Positions 52,901 through 62,651 of a DNA stretch of 64,000 nt are shown here, one piece after another. The translations under genes and the position numbers were made by a program. Each line of letters opens with the position of its first letter. Position 1 is the stretch's first letter. The notes beneath the pieces were generated by a model. The model was given only the letters and a program-made list of their open reading frames with translations, searched no databases and was not told where the DNA came from. This DNA is from Arthrobacter sp. zg-Y238 (lineage in GTDB: Bacteria; Actinomycetota; Actinomycetes; Actinomycetales; Micrococcaceae), in NCBI RefSeq assembly GCF_024385525.1, contig NZ_JANFLU010000010.1:124001-188000 (forward strand), in the 5' to 3' direction.

Positions 52901-53758
52901 ATGACTTTCAACAAGACTCGTGGACGCCACCGCGCCGAGAACACCGTCGCAGCAGGCCGTGCACGGACCATCGGCAGCACCGCAGCCGTCGTCGTTGCCG
53001 GCTCCGGCATCATGCTCGGTATGGCCGCACCGGCCTCCGCCGGTGTTGTCGCCAACGACAACTACACCCCGGCACAGGCCGTTGCACCGGCTGCTCCGGT
53101 AGCTGCCGCACCGGTGGAAGCCGCACCGGTAGCTGCCCCCGCAGCTGCTGCCGCCACCCACACCGTTGTATCCGGTGACACCCTGGGCCAGATCTCCGCC
53201 GCTTACGGCGTTGGCCTGGACTCCGTCCTGGCACTCAACGGCTTGTCCCTGGCATCCATCATCTACCCCGGCGACGTCATCACCGTTGCCGGCGAAGCTG
53301 CTCCGGCTGCCGCACCCGCTGCGTTCTACGCCGCTCCGGCAGCTGCAGTAGCTGCACCGGCTGAGCCCGCCAACACCGGTGTGGTCACCACCCAGTCCAC
53401 CAACATCACGCCGGCTGCAGCAACCCCCGCAGCCAGCGGCACCAATGCCATCATGCTGGCTTCGGCACAGTCGCAGCTGGGCGCAGCCCAGGACTGCACC
53501 GTCCTGGTTGAGGTTGCCCTGCGCGCCGCAGGCCACAGCGTCGGAGACCTCGGTCCCGCACAGCTGGCCGCCTACGGCACCCAGGTCTCCACCCCGGAGC
53601 CCGGTGACATGGTCTACTACGCTGACGGCGGCATGGGCCTGGCCCACATTGCCATCTACATCGGCAACGGCGAGGCCATCCACAGCGGCTGGAACGGCAA
53701 CCAGACCGTAGTCCAGTCCGTCAACGTCGGCTCCGGCCCCGTGTTCTACCGCGCATAA
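52901..53758 (+). CDS. Secreted LysM and NlpC/P60-type cell-wall peptidase
   Basis: The 285-residue protein has a signal peptide with a hydrophobic core (about 23-43) and cleavage near ASA-G at 48. An alanine/proline linker leads to a LysM domain (about 86-130, HTVVSGDTLGQISAAYGVG ... IYPGDVITV), a second AP-rich linker, and a C40-like domain (about 183-285). This has the nucleophile in AAQDCTVLVEVALRAAG (C199) and LAHIAIYIGNG (H249) with H261. The residues after the cysteine (TVL instead of SGL) are unusual. It would cut peptidoglycan peptides outside the cell. A c-di-AMP riboswitch controls it. Confidence 0.93.
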   Translation: MTFNKTRGRHRAENTVAAGRARTIGSTAAVVVAGSGIMLGMAAPASAGVVANDNYTPAQAVAPAAPVAAAPVEAAPVAAPAAAAATHTVVSGDTLGQISAAYGVGLDSVLALNGLSLASIIYPGDVITVAGEAAPAAAPAAFYAAPAAAVAAPAEPANTGVVTTQSTNITPAAATPAASGTNAIMLASAQSQLGAAQDCTVLVEVALRAAGHSVGDLGPAQLAAYGTQVSTPEPGDMVYYADGGMGLAHIAIYIGNGEAIHSGWNGNQTVVQSVNVGSGPVFYRA

Positions 53759-53782
53759 GGCTTCCTAGCCCCACAGCGCCAA

Positions 53783-53818
53783 AATGAGCGTCCGACCCGC
53801 AAGGGCCGGGCGCTCATT
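53783..53818. terminator. Bidirectional hairpin between the NlpC/P60 gene and kdpE
   Basis: An inverted repeat (AATGAGCGTCCGACCC, loop GCAA, complement with two mismatches) lies 24 bases after the peptidase stop and 27 bases before the kdpE end. Confidence 0.8.
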
Positions 53819-53845
53819 GCGTTAAGCGGCCAGCCCCCGGATGCA

Positions 53846-54520
53846 TCAGGGGACAAACCGGTAGCCCATGCCGTGTTCGGTGAGCAGATGCTCCGGAGCA
53901 GCAGGGTCACGCTCCAGTTTCCGCCTCAGCTGTCCGATGTACAGCCGCAGATAGCCCGAGTCCGTGGTGCCGGGCCCCCAGACATTGGTCAGCAGCGCCT
54001 GCTGGGTGACCAGCATCCCCGGATGGGCGAGCAGTTCGGACAGGAACCGCCACTCGGTGGGCGTCAGGCGGATGTCCGAGCCGTCGTCGAGCCGGGCGAT
54101 GCGCCGCGCGGCGAGGTCCACCCGCACCGTTCCGAACGTGATTTCGCTGGGTCCGGCAGCCGCGGGCGATCGGCGGGAAAGCGCCCGGATCCGGGCCAGC
54201 AGCTCCTCGGTGGAGAAGGGTTTGGTGACGTAGTCATCCGCCCCCAGATCCAGCGCCCGGACCTTGTCCGCCGGGTCGATCCGGCCCGAGACCACCAGGA
54301 TGGGCACGGCACTCCAGCCGCGGACGGCCTCGATGACATCCATGCCGCTGAGCCCCGGCATGCCCAGGTCCAGCACCAACAGGTCCGGATGGGTGTCCAC
54401 GGCCTTCCGGATTGCGGCACTGCCGCTTTCCGCTGTCACTACCTCATAGCCGTAGGCGCTCAGGGTGATCCGCAGCGCCCGGAGGATCTGCACGTCATCG
54501 TCGGCGATCAGGATCTTCAT
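53846..54520 (-). CDS. kdpE: KdpE response regulator
   Basis: The 224-residue OmpR/PhoB-type regulator has a receiver domain with ILIADDDVQILRALR and the phosphoacceptor aspartate in DLLVLDLGMPG, and a C-terminal winged helix (RLTPTEWRFLSELLAHPG, GYLRLYIGQLRRKLE). It activates the kdp operon when phosphorylated by KdpD under potassium limitation. Its ATG overlaps the kdpD stop by four bases. It is the last gene of the operon. Confidence 0.95.
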   Translation of the reverse strand: MKILIADDDVQILRALRITLSAYGYEVVTAESGSAAIRKAVDTHPDLLVLDLGMPGLSGMDVIEAVRGWSAVPILVVSGRIDPADKVRALDLGADDYVTKPFSTEELLARIRALSRRSPAAAGPSEITFGTVRVDLAARRIARLDDGSDIRLTPTEWRFLSELLAHPGMLVTQQALLTNVWGPGTTDSGYLRLYIGQLRRKLERDPAAPEHLLTEHGMGYRFVP

Positions 54521-57051
54521 CCGGCCACCGCCGGGGAGTGTTGTCCACCCGCGGGGACGCGGTGCCTGGCGGCCGGCAGTGAGAGGACCATGGTCAGTCC
54601 GCCGCCGGGGGTGTCTTCGGTTTCCAGTGTTCCGCCCATTCCTTCCGTAAATCCCTTGGCCAGGGCCAGGCCCAGGCCGAGCCCGGTCGAGTTATCGATG
54701 TCCCCCAGCCGCTGGAAGGGCACAAAGATCTCACCCCGCCGCTGCTCCGGAACGCCCGGTCCCGAGTCTATGACGCGGATTTCCACCCGGCCGGCAAACT
54801 CGCTGACGGACAGCACGCATTTGACGCCGTCCGGGCTGAAGCGCACCGCATTGGCCAGCAGGTTGACCAGCACCCGCTGCAGCAGCACCGGATCCGCCAG
54901 GACCACGCGGGGAACCGTGGGGATCTCCAGTTCCACGTCCGCCGGGCCCAGTTCCAGCTCCTCGAGTGCGGGCAGCACCGCATCCACGACATTCAGCGGC
55001 TCCAGGCTCACGCCCACGACGCCGGCCTGCAGTCTGCTCACATCCAGCAGGCTGGTGACCAGGCCGGAAAGGGACGCCAGCGATTCCTCGGCGGTGGCAA
55101 GAAGTTCGCTGCGGTCCTGCTCGGACCAGGTGACGTCCGTGGCCCGCAGGCCGGTGACGGCCGCGGTCGCGGCGGTCAGCGGACGGCGCAGGTCGTGCCC
55201 GACGGCGGCCAGCAGCGCCGTGCGGACCTTGTCCGCCGCGGCCAGGGAGCCCAGTCCCCTGGCGGTTTCTGTCAGTTCCCGGTGTTCCAGTGCTGCCTCC
55301 ATCTGCGCGGTGATGACCGCCAGCAGCCGCCGGTCAGACGCCGCCAGTTCGCGCCCCCACAGGTCCAGGAAGCACCGCTCCCCGACCGGCAGGCGGGTCA
55401 AGGCGGGGTCGTCGGGAGAGACGGAGGCCGGCCAGTCGCCGTCGGCATACAGGTCTTCACCCTCTGACCGGATACGTGCGGCGCTCACATTGAAGGCCTC
55501 GCGGGTGCGGCTCACCAGGGCACCCAGTGCGTCCTCCCCGCGCAGCACGCTGCCGGCGACGGACGCCAGCAGCTCGGATTCCGACGCCGAACGCCGGGCG
55601 GTGCGGGCGCGCCGGGCGGCGGCATCCACCACGTAACTGACGAGCATCGCGTTTACGACGTAGAGTCCCAGCGCAAGCATGTGCGACGGCGTGGCGACGG
55701 TAACGGTATAGAGCGGCTGGATGAAGAAGAAGTCCAGGGTCAGGCCCGAGAGCAGGGCGGCGAACAGCGCCGGCCAGATGCCGCCGACCAGGGCCACCAG
55801 GATGACCAGCAGCTGGTAGCTCAGCACGTCGCCGGTGATCGTTTCGGAACTTCGGGCCGTGACCAGCCCGGCCGTAAGCAGCGGGCCGCCCACCAGGGCG
55901 AAGGCGAAGCCCAGCAGGCGCCGGCGCACCGAGAGGGCGCTGCCGAAATGCGGGAGTACCAGGGTCCGGGCGGCGGCCGAATGCGAGACCATGTGCACGT
56001 CAATGTCGCCGGACTCACGGATGACCGTGGCGCCGATTCCCGGCCCGGACAGCAGGGCGGCGATCCGGGGGCGCCGGCTGACGCCCACCACCAGCTGGGT
56101 GGCATTGACGCTGCGGGCAAAGTCCACCAGTGCACGCGGAACGTCGTTGCCCACGACCTGGTGGAAGCTGCCGCCGAGCTTTTCCACCAGGAGCCGCTGT
56201 GCGGCCAGCTCTGCCGGTTCCGGCCCGCGCAGTCCGTCGGCTCCGGAGACGTGGACGGCCAGCAGCTTGCCGCCGGCGGACCGGGCAGCAATCCGTGCCC
56301 CGCGGCGCAGCAGGGTGCGCCCTTCGGGGCCGCCGGTGAGCGCCACCACCACCCGCTCCCGTGCCTCCCATTTGCTGCTGATGCCGTGCTCTTCGCGGTA
56401 GCGGTTCAGGGCCGAATCCACCTCGTCGGCCAGCCACAGCAGCGCCAGTTCGCGCAGCGCCGTCAGGTTTCCGAGGCGGAAATAGTTGGACAGGGCCGCG
56501 TCCACCCGTTCGGCGGTATAAATGACGCCGTCGGCCAGGCGGCCGCGCAGCGACTGCGGCGTGAGGTCCACCAGCTCCACCTGTTCGGCTCCGCGCAGGA
56601 CGGCGTCCGGCACGGTTTCGGCCTGCAGGGTGCCGGTGATCTGCTCGATCACGTCGTTCAGGGAATCGATGTGCTGGATGTTCACGGTGGACAGGACGTT
56701 GATCCCGGCGTCGAGCAGGGCCTGCACGTCCTGCCACCGCTTCTCGTGCTGCAGCCCGGGCACGTTGGTATGGGCCAGTTCATCCACCAGCGCGTATTCA
56801 GGCGCCCGGGCCAGGACGGCAGGCAGGTCCATCTCCTGCAGTTCCAGCCCGCGGTGGCGCAGGACGGCGCGCGGGACGGTCTCCAGGCCTTCGGCCACGG
56901 CGGCCGTCCCGGCACGTCCATGCGTTTCAACCAGCGCGATGACGACGTCGGATCCCTCATCCCGGAGGCGGCGCCCCTCTTCGAGCATGGCGTAGGTTTT
57001 GCCTACGCCGGGTGCCGCCCCCAGAAAAACCCTCAGTTGTCCTCGCGTCAT
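54517..57051 (-). CDS. kdpD: KdpD potassium-limitation sensor histidine kinase
   Basis: The 844-residue protein has the KdpD N-terminal domain with Walker A FLGAAPGVGKTYAML (residues about 8-22) and FLGAAPGVG preceding EGRRLRDEGSDVVIALVETHGR, a USP-like domain (about 225-355), four membrane helices (about 375-475), a GAF-like region, then the kinase: H-box LLAAVGHDLRRPLTAAT, LVNLLANAVRFSPDG, DSGPGVP and GLGLGLALAKG. The USP domain lacks the SxS and FTAxY motifs by which some KdpD proteins bind c-di-AMP. It lies three bases downstream of kdpC. Confidence 0.96.
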   Translation of the reverse strand: MTRGQLRVFLGAAPGVGKTYAMLEEGRRLRDEGSDVVIALVETHGRAGTAAVAEGLETVPRAVLRHRGLELQEMDLPAVLARAPEYALVDELAHTNVPGLQHEKRWQDVQALLDAGINVLSTVNIQHIDSLNDVIEQITGTLQAETVPDAVLRGAEQVELVDLTPQSLRGRLADGVIYTAERVDAALSNYFRLGNLTALRELALLWLADEVDSALNRYREEHGISSKWEARERVVVALTGGPEGRTLLRRGARIAARSAGGKLLAVHVSGADGLRGPEPAELAAQRLLVEKLGGSFHQVVGNDVPRALVDFARSVNATQLVVGVSRRPRIAALLSGPGIGATVIRESGDIDVHMVSHSAAARTLVLPHFGSALSVRRRLLGFAFALVGGPLLTAGLVTARSSETITGDVLSYQLLVILVALVGGIWPALFAALLSGLTLDFFFIQPLYTVTVATPSHMLALGLYVVNAMLVSYVVDAAARRARTARRSASESELLASVAGSVLRGEDALGALVSRTREAFNVSAARIRSEGEDLYADGDWPASVSPDDPALTRLPVGERCFLDLWGRELAASDRRLLAVITAQMEAALEHRELTETARGLGSLAAADKVRTALLAAVGHDLRRPLTAATAAVTGLRATDVTWSEQDRSELLATAEESLASLSGLVTSLLDVSRLQAGVVGVSLEPLNVVDAVLPALEELELGPADVELEIPTVPRVVLADPVLLQRVLVNLLANAVRFSPDGVKCVLSVSEFAGRVEIRVIDSGPGVPEQRRGEIFVPFQRLGDIDNSTGLGLGLALAKGFTEGMGGTLETEDTPGGGLTMVLSLPAARHRVPAGGQHSPAVAG

Positions 57052-57054
57052 GGA

Positions 57055-57663
57055 CTAAGTGTCCAGCTCCGCCAGCGAAATGTTCAAAAGCAACACGTTG
57101 ACGGTACTGCTCCCGAGAACTCCGGCGAACGGTGCCTGCGTGGCCTCGTCCACCAGGGCCTGCACCTGCTCCGGATCCAGTCCGCGTTCGGCGGCCACCC
57201 GGTCTACCTGCATCCGGGCGTATTCCGGGCTGATGTGCGGATCCAGTCCGGATCCCGATGCCGTGACGGCATCGGCGGGGACATCTTCCGGAGCCACACC
57301 TTCCAGCTCCGCCACGGCGGCCCGGCGCTCCGTTACGGCGGCGGCCAGGTCCTCGCTCAGCGGGCCGAGGTTGGAACCGCTGGAGGCACCGCCGTCGTAC
57401 CCGTCCCCCGCTGCGGAGGGCCGGGACTGGAACCACTCGGGCAGCGCCGCGCCGTCGGCGTCCGTGAACGGCTGGCCGATCAGCTCGGATCCCACTTCAC
57501 TGCCGCCGCTGCTGACCATCGAACCGTTGGCCCGGCCGTGCAGAGCGGCCTGGCCGATCCCGGCCACTGCCAGCGGATATACGACGCCGAGCAGGAGCGT
57601 AAGCACCGCCAGGGCGCGGAGGGAGACGCCAAGCTGGCGCATGCTGCTGCGGACGGGGTTCAT
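57055..57663 (-). CDS. kdpC: K+-transporting ATPase subunit C
   Basis: The 202-residue protein has one N-terminal membrane helix (SLRALAVLTLLLGVVYPLAV, about 11-30) and an outside domain with GSELIGQPFTDADGA, YFQSRPSA-like WFQSRPSAAGDGYDG, SGSNLGPLSE, PADAVTASGSGLDPHISPEY and the C-terminal LAELDT. These are typical KdpC signatures. It stabilises the KdpFABC complex and couples KdpA to KdpB. Confidence 0.96.
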   Translation of the reverse strand: MNPVRSSMRQLGVSLRALAVLTLLLGVVYPLAVAGIGQAALHGRANGSMVSSGGSEVGSELIGQPFTDADGAALPEWFQSRPSAAGDGYDGGASSGSNLGPLSEDLAAAVTERRAAVAELEGVAPEDVPADAVTASGSGLDPHISPEYARMQVDRVAAERGLDPEQVQALVDEATQAPFAGVLGSSTVNVLLLNISLAELDT

Positions 57664-57708
57664 TTCCTGCTCCTAGTAAAGGGGATGGTGCGGATGATGG
57701 TTGCCATG

Positions 57709-59859
57709 TCAGAACCCCGGGACCAGGCTGATCAGCAGGTCAATGAGCTTGATGCCGATGAACGGCGCAATCACGCCGCCCACCCCGTAGATCAGCAGGT
57801 TGCGGCTGAGGATCGAGGAGGATCCGGCAGCCCGGTACTTCACGCCGCGCAGCGCCAGCGGAATCAGCGCCACGATGATCACCGCGTTGAAGATCACCGC
57901 GGAGAGGATGGCCGAGGCCGGAGAGTGGAGCTGCATCAGGTTCAGTGCGGCAAGGCCGGGGAAAATCCCCACGAACATCGCCGGGATGATGGCGAAATAC
58001 TTGGCAATGTCGTTGGCGATCGAGAAGGTGGTCAGGGCGCCGCGGGTAATAAGCAGCTGTTTGCCGATCCCGACAATGTCAATCAGCTTGGTGGGGTCCG
58101 AGTCCAGGTCCACCATGTTGCCGGCTTCCTTGGCCGCGGACGTGCCGGTGTTCATGGCCACGCCGACGTCGGCCTGGGCCAGCGCCGGGGCGTCGTTGGT
58201 GCCGTCGCCCGTCATGGCCACCAGATGCCCGCCCGCCTGTTCGCGGCGGATCAGGGCCATCTTGTCCTCGGGGGTGGCTTCGGCCAGGAAGTCGTCCACG
58301 CCTGCCTCGGCGGCAATGGCCTTGGCGGTGTAAGGGTTGTCGCCGGTGATCATCACGGTCCGGATGCCCATGGCCCGCAGCTGCGTGAAGCGTTCCTTCA
58401 GGCCGTCCTTGACCACGTCCTTCAGGTGGATCACACCGAGCACCCGGGTGCCGCCGTCGGCGTCCCGAACGGCCACCAGCAGCGGAGTGCCGCCGCCGGT
58501 GGAGATCTTCTTGACCTGGTCCTCGACCGCGATGAGGACGTCGACGTCGATGCCGCCGGACTCCGCCGTCCAGTCCAGGATGGCGGCGGAGGCGCCCTTG
58601 CGGATCTTCGCCCCGTCGGGGAAGTCCATGCCGCTCATCCGCGTCTGGGCAGTGAAGGGAACACTGGTGGAGCCGGCCGGCGGTTCCGGGCGGCAGCCCT
58701 TCGCGGCGGCCAGGTCCACCACGGACTTGCCCTCCGGGGTGGGATCACCGAAGGAGGACAACACGGCGGCGTCGATCAGGTCGGTGCTGTCGGTGCCGTT
58801 GATCGGGATGAACCCGGCGGCCTGGCGGTTGCCGTACGTGATGGTGCCCGTCTTGTCGAGCAGCAGCGTGGTGACGTCACCGGCGGCCTCTACCGCTCGG
58901 CCGGACATGGCCAGGACGTTGCGCTGGACCAGGCGGTCCATGCCGGCAATGCCGATGGCCGAAAGCAACGCGCCGATGGTGGTGGGGATCAGACAGACCA
59001 GCAGGGCCACCAGGACGGGGATGCTGACCGTGGCGGAGGAGTAGCTTGCCAGCGGGTTCAGCGTCAGCACCACCACGATGAAGATGAGCGACAGCGTGGC
59101 CAGGAGGATGTTCAGGGCAATTTCGTTGGGCGTCTTCTGCCGCGCGGCGCCTTCAACGAGCCGGATCATCCGGTCTACGAAGGTTTCCCCGGGCTTGCTG
59201 GTGATCCGGACAATAATCCGGTCGGACAGGACCCGGGTACCGCCGGTAACCGCCGAGCGGTCGCCGCCGGATTCGCGGACGACCGGGGCGGATTCGCCGG
59301 TGATTGCCGACTCGTCCACGGACGCGATGCCGTCAATGATGTCGCCGTCGCCGGGGATGATCTGCCCGGCCTCGACCACCACTACGTCGTCCAGCCCAAG
59401 GTCGGCCGAGGGGACCTCCGAGATGGTTGCCCCGAGGCCGGCGGGATCGCGGCCGGAGTCGTAACCCTCCAGCCGGTAGGCGGTGGTGGTAGCCCGGCTG
59501 TTGCGCAGGCTGGCCGCCTGCGCCTTCCCGCGGCCCTCGGCCACGGCTTCAGCGAGGTTGGCAAAGATGACGGTGGCCCAGAGCCAGCCGGCAATCAGCC
59601 AGGAGAAAGCACCGGGGACGGGGGTGCCGCCGGAGTCCTGCGGGCCGCCGAGGAAGGGCTCGGCGACGGCGATCGCGGTGATCAGTACGGCACCCGCTTC
59701 GACGATAAACATCACCGGGGTGCGGACCATCAGCCGCGGGTCCAGTTTCCGGAAGGCTCCGGGCAGGGCGGCGGCCAGCGAGCCTGCGGTTATGCCACGG
59801 GCGGCGGGAGCCCCTTCCGAAGCCGCTTCGGACTCCAGGGGTTTGGTAAGTGTGGACAT
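57709..59859 (-). CDS. kdpB: K+-transporting P-type ATPase subunit B
   Basis: The start ATG 59859 (716 residues) lies two bases before the kdpA stop; the open frame continues upstream into kdpA but is not coding. P-type ATPase motifs are [15 protein letters not shown], the phosphorylated aspartate in [14 protein letters not shown], the nucleotide domain [12 protein letters not shown], and [21 protein letters not shown]. It hydrolyses ATP to drive high-affinity K+ uptake through KdpA. Confidence 0.97.
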   Translation of the reverse strand: MSTLTKPLESEAASEGAPAARGITAGSLAAALPGAFRKLDPRLMVRTPVMFIVEAGAVLITAIAVAEPFLGGPQDSGGTPVPGAFSWLIAGWLWATVIFANLAEAVAEGRGKAQAASLRNSRATTTAYRLEGYDSGRDPAGLGATISEVPSADLGLDDVVVVEAGQIIPGDGDIIDGIASVDESAITGESAPVVRESGGDRSAVTGGTRVLSDRIIVRITSKPGETFVDRMIRLVEGAARQKTPNEIALNILLATLSLIFIVVVLTLNPLASYSSATVSIPVLVALLVCLIPTTIGALLSAIGIAGMDRLVQRNVLAMSGRAVEAAGDVTTLLLDKTGTITYGNRQAAGFIPINGTDSTDLIDAAVLSSFGDPTPEGKSVVDLAAAKGCRPEPPAGSTSVPFTAQTRMSGMDFPDGAKIRKGASAAILDWTAESGGIDVDVLIAVEDQVKKISTGGGTPLLVAVRDADGGTRVLGVIHLKDVVKDGLKERFTQLRAMGIRTVMITGDNPYTAKAIAAEAGVDDFLAEATPEDKMALIRREQAGGHLVAMTGDGTNDAPALAQADVGVAMNTGTSAAKEAGNMVDLDSDPTKLIDIVGIGKQLLITRGALTTFSIANDIAKYFAIIPAMFVGIFPGLAALNLMQLHSPASAILSAVIFNAVIIVALIPLALRGVKYRAAGSSSILSRNLLIYGVGGVIAPFIGIKLIDLLISLVPGF

Positions 59860-59861
59860 GG

Positions 59862-61523
59862 TTATTGCAGTCCTTCCGCCAGGGGACCCAGCGCGAGTAC
59901 GGGAAAGAAGGTCAGTGCAGTCACGATCACGGTGACGCCGCACAGCAGCGTCACGGACTGCGGCCGGTGGGTGGGCAGGGTGCCGGCCGAAGCGGGGACC
60001 TTGCCCTGCTCGGCGAAGGCTCCGGCCAGGGCGACCACGAAGACCATCGGCAGGAAGCGGCCCACAAGCATGGCCACGCCGAGTGCGGTGTTCAGCCACG
60101 GGGTGTTGGCCGTGAGTCCGGCGAACGCGGAGCCGTTGTTATTGGCTGCCGACGTGAAGGCGTACAGGACCTCGCTGAAGCCGTGGAGTCCGGTGTTCAG
60201 GATGGAGGTGCCCTCGATGTCTGCCCGGATGCCGGGAACCGCGAAGCTCAGCGCCGTCCCGACCAGGACCAGGGTGGGCATGGTGAGGATGTAGAGGCTG
60301 GCGAGTTTGATTTCCCTCGGGCCGATTTTCTTGCCGAGGTACTCGGGAGTGCGTCCCACCAGGAGCCCGGCCACAAACGCGGTGATGATCGCCAGGATCA
60401 GCATGCCGTAGAGCCCGGACCCGACGCCGCCCGGCGCCACTTCGCCGAGCATCATGTTCAGCATTGCCATCATGCCGCCCAGCGGGCTGAAGCTGTCATG
60501 CATGGCGTTCACCGCACCGGTGGACGTCAGCGTGCTGGTGGAGCCAAAGAGCGTCGACGCGGCAATGCCGAACCGTTGTTCCTTGCCTTCCATGGAACCG
60601 GCTGCACCGTCCGCGGCACCGAATTCGAAAGCGGTCATGGCCGCCAGGGAAACCGTGAAGATGGAGGCCATGGCCGCCAGGATGGCGTAACCCTGCCTGC
60701 GGTCCCCCACCATGGTGCCGAACGTGCGCGGCAGGCTGAACGGGATGACGAGCATCAGGAAGATTTCCACCAGGTTGGTCCACCCGCTGGGGTTTTCAAA
60801 CGGGTGCGCGGAGTTGGCATTGAAGAAGCCGCCGCCGTTGGTGCCCAGCAGCTTAATGGCTTCCTGGGAGGCCACCGGCCCGCCGGGGATCGTGGAGGTT
60901 CCGCCGAGAAGGTTGGTGACGGAGGTGAAGCCGTTGAAGTTCTGGATCACGCCGCCGAGGATCAGCACCACGGCGCCCAGGAAAGCCCCGGGCAGCAGCA
61001 GCCGCAGCACGCTGCGGGTCAAATCCACCCAAAAGTTGCCGATGGTGGACGAGTTGCGGCCGGCCAGGCCGCGGATCAGTGCCACGGCCACGGCCAGGCC
61101 CACAGCTGCGGACAGGAAGTTCTGCACCGCCAGGCCGGCCATCTGCACCGCGTAGCCCATGGTGACCTCGGGCGAGTAGGACTGCCAGTTGGTGTTGGCC
61201 ACGAAGGAAGCCGCAGTGTTGAAGGACAGGGCCTCGGGCACCGCCGGAAGGCCGAGCGAGCCCGGCAGCAGGTGCTGGAGGCGCTGCAGCAGGTAAAGCA
61301 GGAGCATGCTGGCCCCGGAGAAAACCAGCACTCCGCGCAGGTAGCTCTGCCAGGCCTGGCCGGAGGAACCGTCCACTCCGATCAGGCGGTAGAAGCCGCG
61401 CTCCGCACGGAGGTGTTTCTCGGAGGAGTAGAGCCGGGCCATGTAGTCGCCGAGCGGCCGGTAGACCGCCGCGAGCAGGACCACCAGGCTGAGTACCTGT
61501 GCGGCCGTTACCCAGCCGCCCAT
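59862..61523 (-). CDS. kdpA: K+-transporting ATPase subunit A
   Basis: The 553-residue membrane protein has the four pore-loop motifs of the SKT superfamily: [52 protein letters not shown] and [17 protein letters not shown]. It binds and conducts K+ in the KdpFABC pump. Its ATG overlaps the kdpF stop by one base (TGATG). Confidence 0.97.
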   Translation of the reverse strand: MGGWVTAAQVLSLVVLLAAVYRPLGDYMARLYSSEKHLRAERGFYRLIGVDGSSGQAWQSYLRGVLVFSGASMLLLYLLQRLQHLLPGSLGLPAVPEALSFNTAASFVANTNWQSYSPEVTMGYAVQMAGLAVQNFLSAAVGLAVAVALIRGLAGRNSSTIGNFWVDLTRSVLRLLLPGAFLGAVVLILGGVIQNFNGFTSVTNLLGGTSTIPGGPVASQEAIKLLGTNGGGFFNANSAHPFENPSGWTNLVEIFLMLVIPFSLPRTFGTMVGDRRQGYAILAAMASIFTVSLAAMTAFEFGAADGAAGSMEGKEQRFGIAASTLFGSTSTLTSTGAVNAMHDSFSPLGGMMAMLNMMLGEVAPGGVGSGLYGMLILAIITAFVAGLLVGRTPEYLGKKIGPREIKLASLYILTMPTLVLVGTALSFAVPGIRADIEGTSILNTGLHGFSEVLYAFTSAANNNGSAFAGLTANTPWLNTALGVAMLVGRFLPMVFVVALAGAFAEQGKVPASAGTLPTHRPQSVTLLCGVTVIVTALTFFPVLALGPLAEGLQ

Positions 61524-61612
61524 CAGAACCGCTCCGGTCGGACAAGTGCCACCAGGAGATAGCCGACGGCCGCCACCCCGAGGCAGAGTGCAAGGACGTT
61601 GAAAACGATCAC
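61523..61612 (-). CDS. kdpF: KdpF small membrane subunit
   Basis: From GTG 61612 the frame encodes 29 residues: one hydrophobic helix ([20 protein letters not shown]) and the KdpF-type end RPERF. KdpF stabilises the KdpABC complex in the membrane. Its stop overlaps the kdpA start by one base, and its start overlaps the stop of a further microprotein upstream (GTGA). Confidence 0.9.
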   Translation of the reverse strand: MIVFNVLALCLGVAAVGYLLVALVRPERF

Positions 61613-61692
61613 AGCTTTTCCACCGCCCCGGCCATCAGGACAAACGCAGCGAAAAGCCCTACGAAGCCCACTACAAATAAAACGTCAAGCAC
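61609..61692 (-). CDS. 27-residue membrane microprotein upstream of KdpF
   Basis: GTG 61692 opens a 27-codon frame with a single hydrophobic helix ([20 protein letters not shown]) ending VEKL. Its TGA overlaps the GTG of kdpF by the four bases GTGA, so the two are translationally coupled. A GGGGGCAATTCCC stretch precedes the start. I know of no functional description; it looks like a second KdpF-sized helix in the same operon. It could be a leader peptide or a real subunit. Confidence 0.65.
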   Translation of the reverse strand: MLDVLFVVGFVGLFAAFVLMAGAVEKL

Positions 61693-61792
61693 GGGAATTG
61701 CCCCCAGCCGTTGAGCGTGCCGCCGCTTTGGCAGCACGGGCACACCTTGTGCCGCATTCGATTAGATGCCCTGGCCCGGGCGTAAAAGGCCA

Positions 61793-61811
61793 TCCTCACG
61801 GTTTCCTCACG
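61793..61811 (-). promoter_or_regulatory. Candidate KdpE box upstream of the kdp operon
   Basis: Two exact copies of CGTGAGGA (minus strand; TCCTCACG on plus at 61793-61800 and 61804-61811) are spaced with an 11-base period. OmpR/PhoB-type regulators bind direct repeats with this period. It lies 101 bases upstream of the microprotein start, and a TAATC -10-like sequence lies between them. Confidence 0.55.
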
Positions 61812-61899
61812 CCGGCACTCCAAACCCTTACGGAATGCGCATGCAAACGGCCTATTGCGACGCCGGGACACCGAGGCGGGAAGAGGCCGGGCCGGCGCG

Positions 61900-61914
61900 G
61901 TATACACTGTAAAC
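61900..61914. promoter_or_regulatory. Candidate TetR operator
   Basis: GTATACACTGTAAAC is a 15-base palindrome around a central C (12 of 14 arm positions symmetric, core TACA-C-TGTA). It contains a TATACA -10-like box and lies 23 bases before the tetR start, so autorepression is likely. Confidence 0.6.
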
Positions 61915-61937
61915 TGACAACCACCGAAGGAACTGCC

Positions 61938-62651
61938 GTGTCCAGGAACCACCCCCTCAGCCCCGCCGCGATAGCTGCGGCCGCAGTCCGGATAGCGGAC
62001 GCGGACGGCTTGGATGCCGTTTCCATGCGCAGGGTTGCGGCGGAGTTCGGGGTTTCAGCAATGGCACTTTACCGCCATGTGGCGGACCGCAGCGCACTGC
62101 TGCTGCTGATGGCCGATGCCGCCACCAAGGACTACGCGCTCCTGCCTGCCCGGAACCTGTCGTGGCAGGAAACCCTGGGCCACCTGGCCGATGCCCAGTG
62201 GCGGGCCTTCACCGCCCACCCGTGGCTGCTGCGCATTGTGCTGACTCCGCGCCGGCTCGTGAACATGGCCACCCCGGCCGAGGTGGAGCTGGTGCTCTCC
62301 CGGCTGGTCTCGGCCGGCCTGACCGAGGACGAGGGCTTCGACTGCCTGCTGGGCATTTCCGCGGCCGTGATCGGCACTGCGTCCATCACGGCCGCTGCCC
62401 ACTTCGGCCCCCCGGGGAAGGCAGACGGCCCCGGGCCGGACGGCCACCTCCGCTGGGCGCCGGACGCCGTCGCGCAGCACCCGCAGGCGGCCCGGTTCCA
62501 GGCCCGGGGCATCAGCTATTCGGGCTCGCGCCGCTCACTGGACTTCTTCGTCGCCAGTTTCATTGCCGGCGTCGAACAGGACCTCAACAAAGCTCCGGGC
62601 GGCCCTACCCGCCCGGTTTCATGGAAGGAAGAAAATGAAACTCAGCAATAA
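61938..62651 (+). CDS. TetR/AcrR-family regulator
   Basis: The start GTG 61938 (237 residues) follows GAAGGAACTGCC. The helix-turn-helix region is DAVSMRRVAAEFGVSAMALYRHVADRSALL, spanning residues about 25-55, and the C-terminal ligand domain is of the TetR_C type with TPRRLVNMATPAEVELVLSR. It is the first gene of a two-gene operon; its last 17 bases overlap the SDR start. It is divergent from the kdp operon, 245 bases away. Confidence 0.9.
   Translation: MSRNHPLSPAAIAAAAVRIADADGLDAVSMRRVAAEFGVSAMALYRHVADRSALLLLMADAATKDYALLPARNLSWQETLGHLADAQWRAFTAHPWLLRIVLTPRRLVNMATPAEVELVLSRLVSAGLTEDEGFDCLLGISAAVIGTASITAAAHFGPPGKADGPGPDGHLRWAPDAVAQHPQAARFQARGISYSGSRRSLDFFVASFIAGVEQDLNKAPGGPTRPVSWKEENETQQ

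Noticed and set aside
55681-60294. Very long plus-strand open frame (about 1,500 codons) opposite kdpD, kdpC, kdpB and kdpA
   Set aside because: It is antisense to four clearly recognised kdp genes, has histidine/glycine/arginine-rich shadow composition and no domain. It arises from the codon bias of high-GC DNA.
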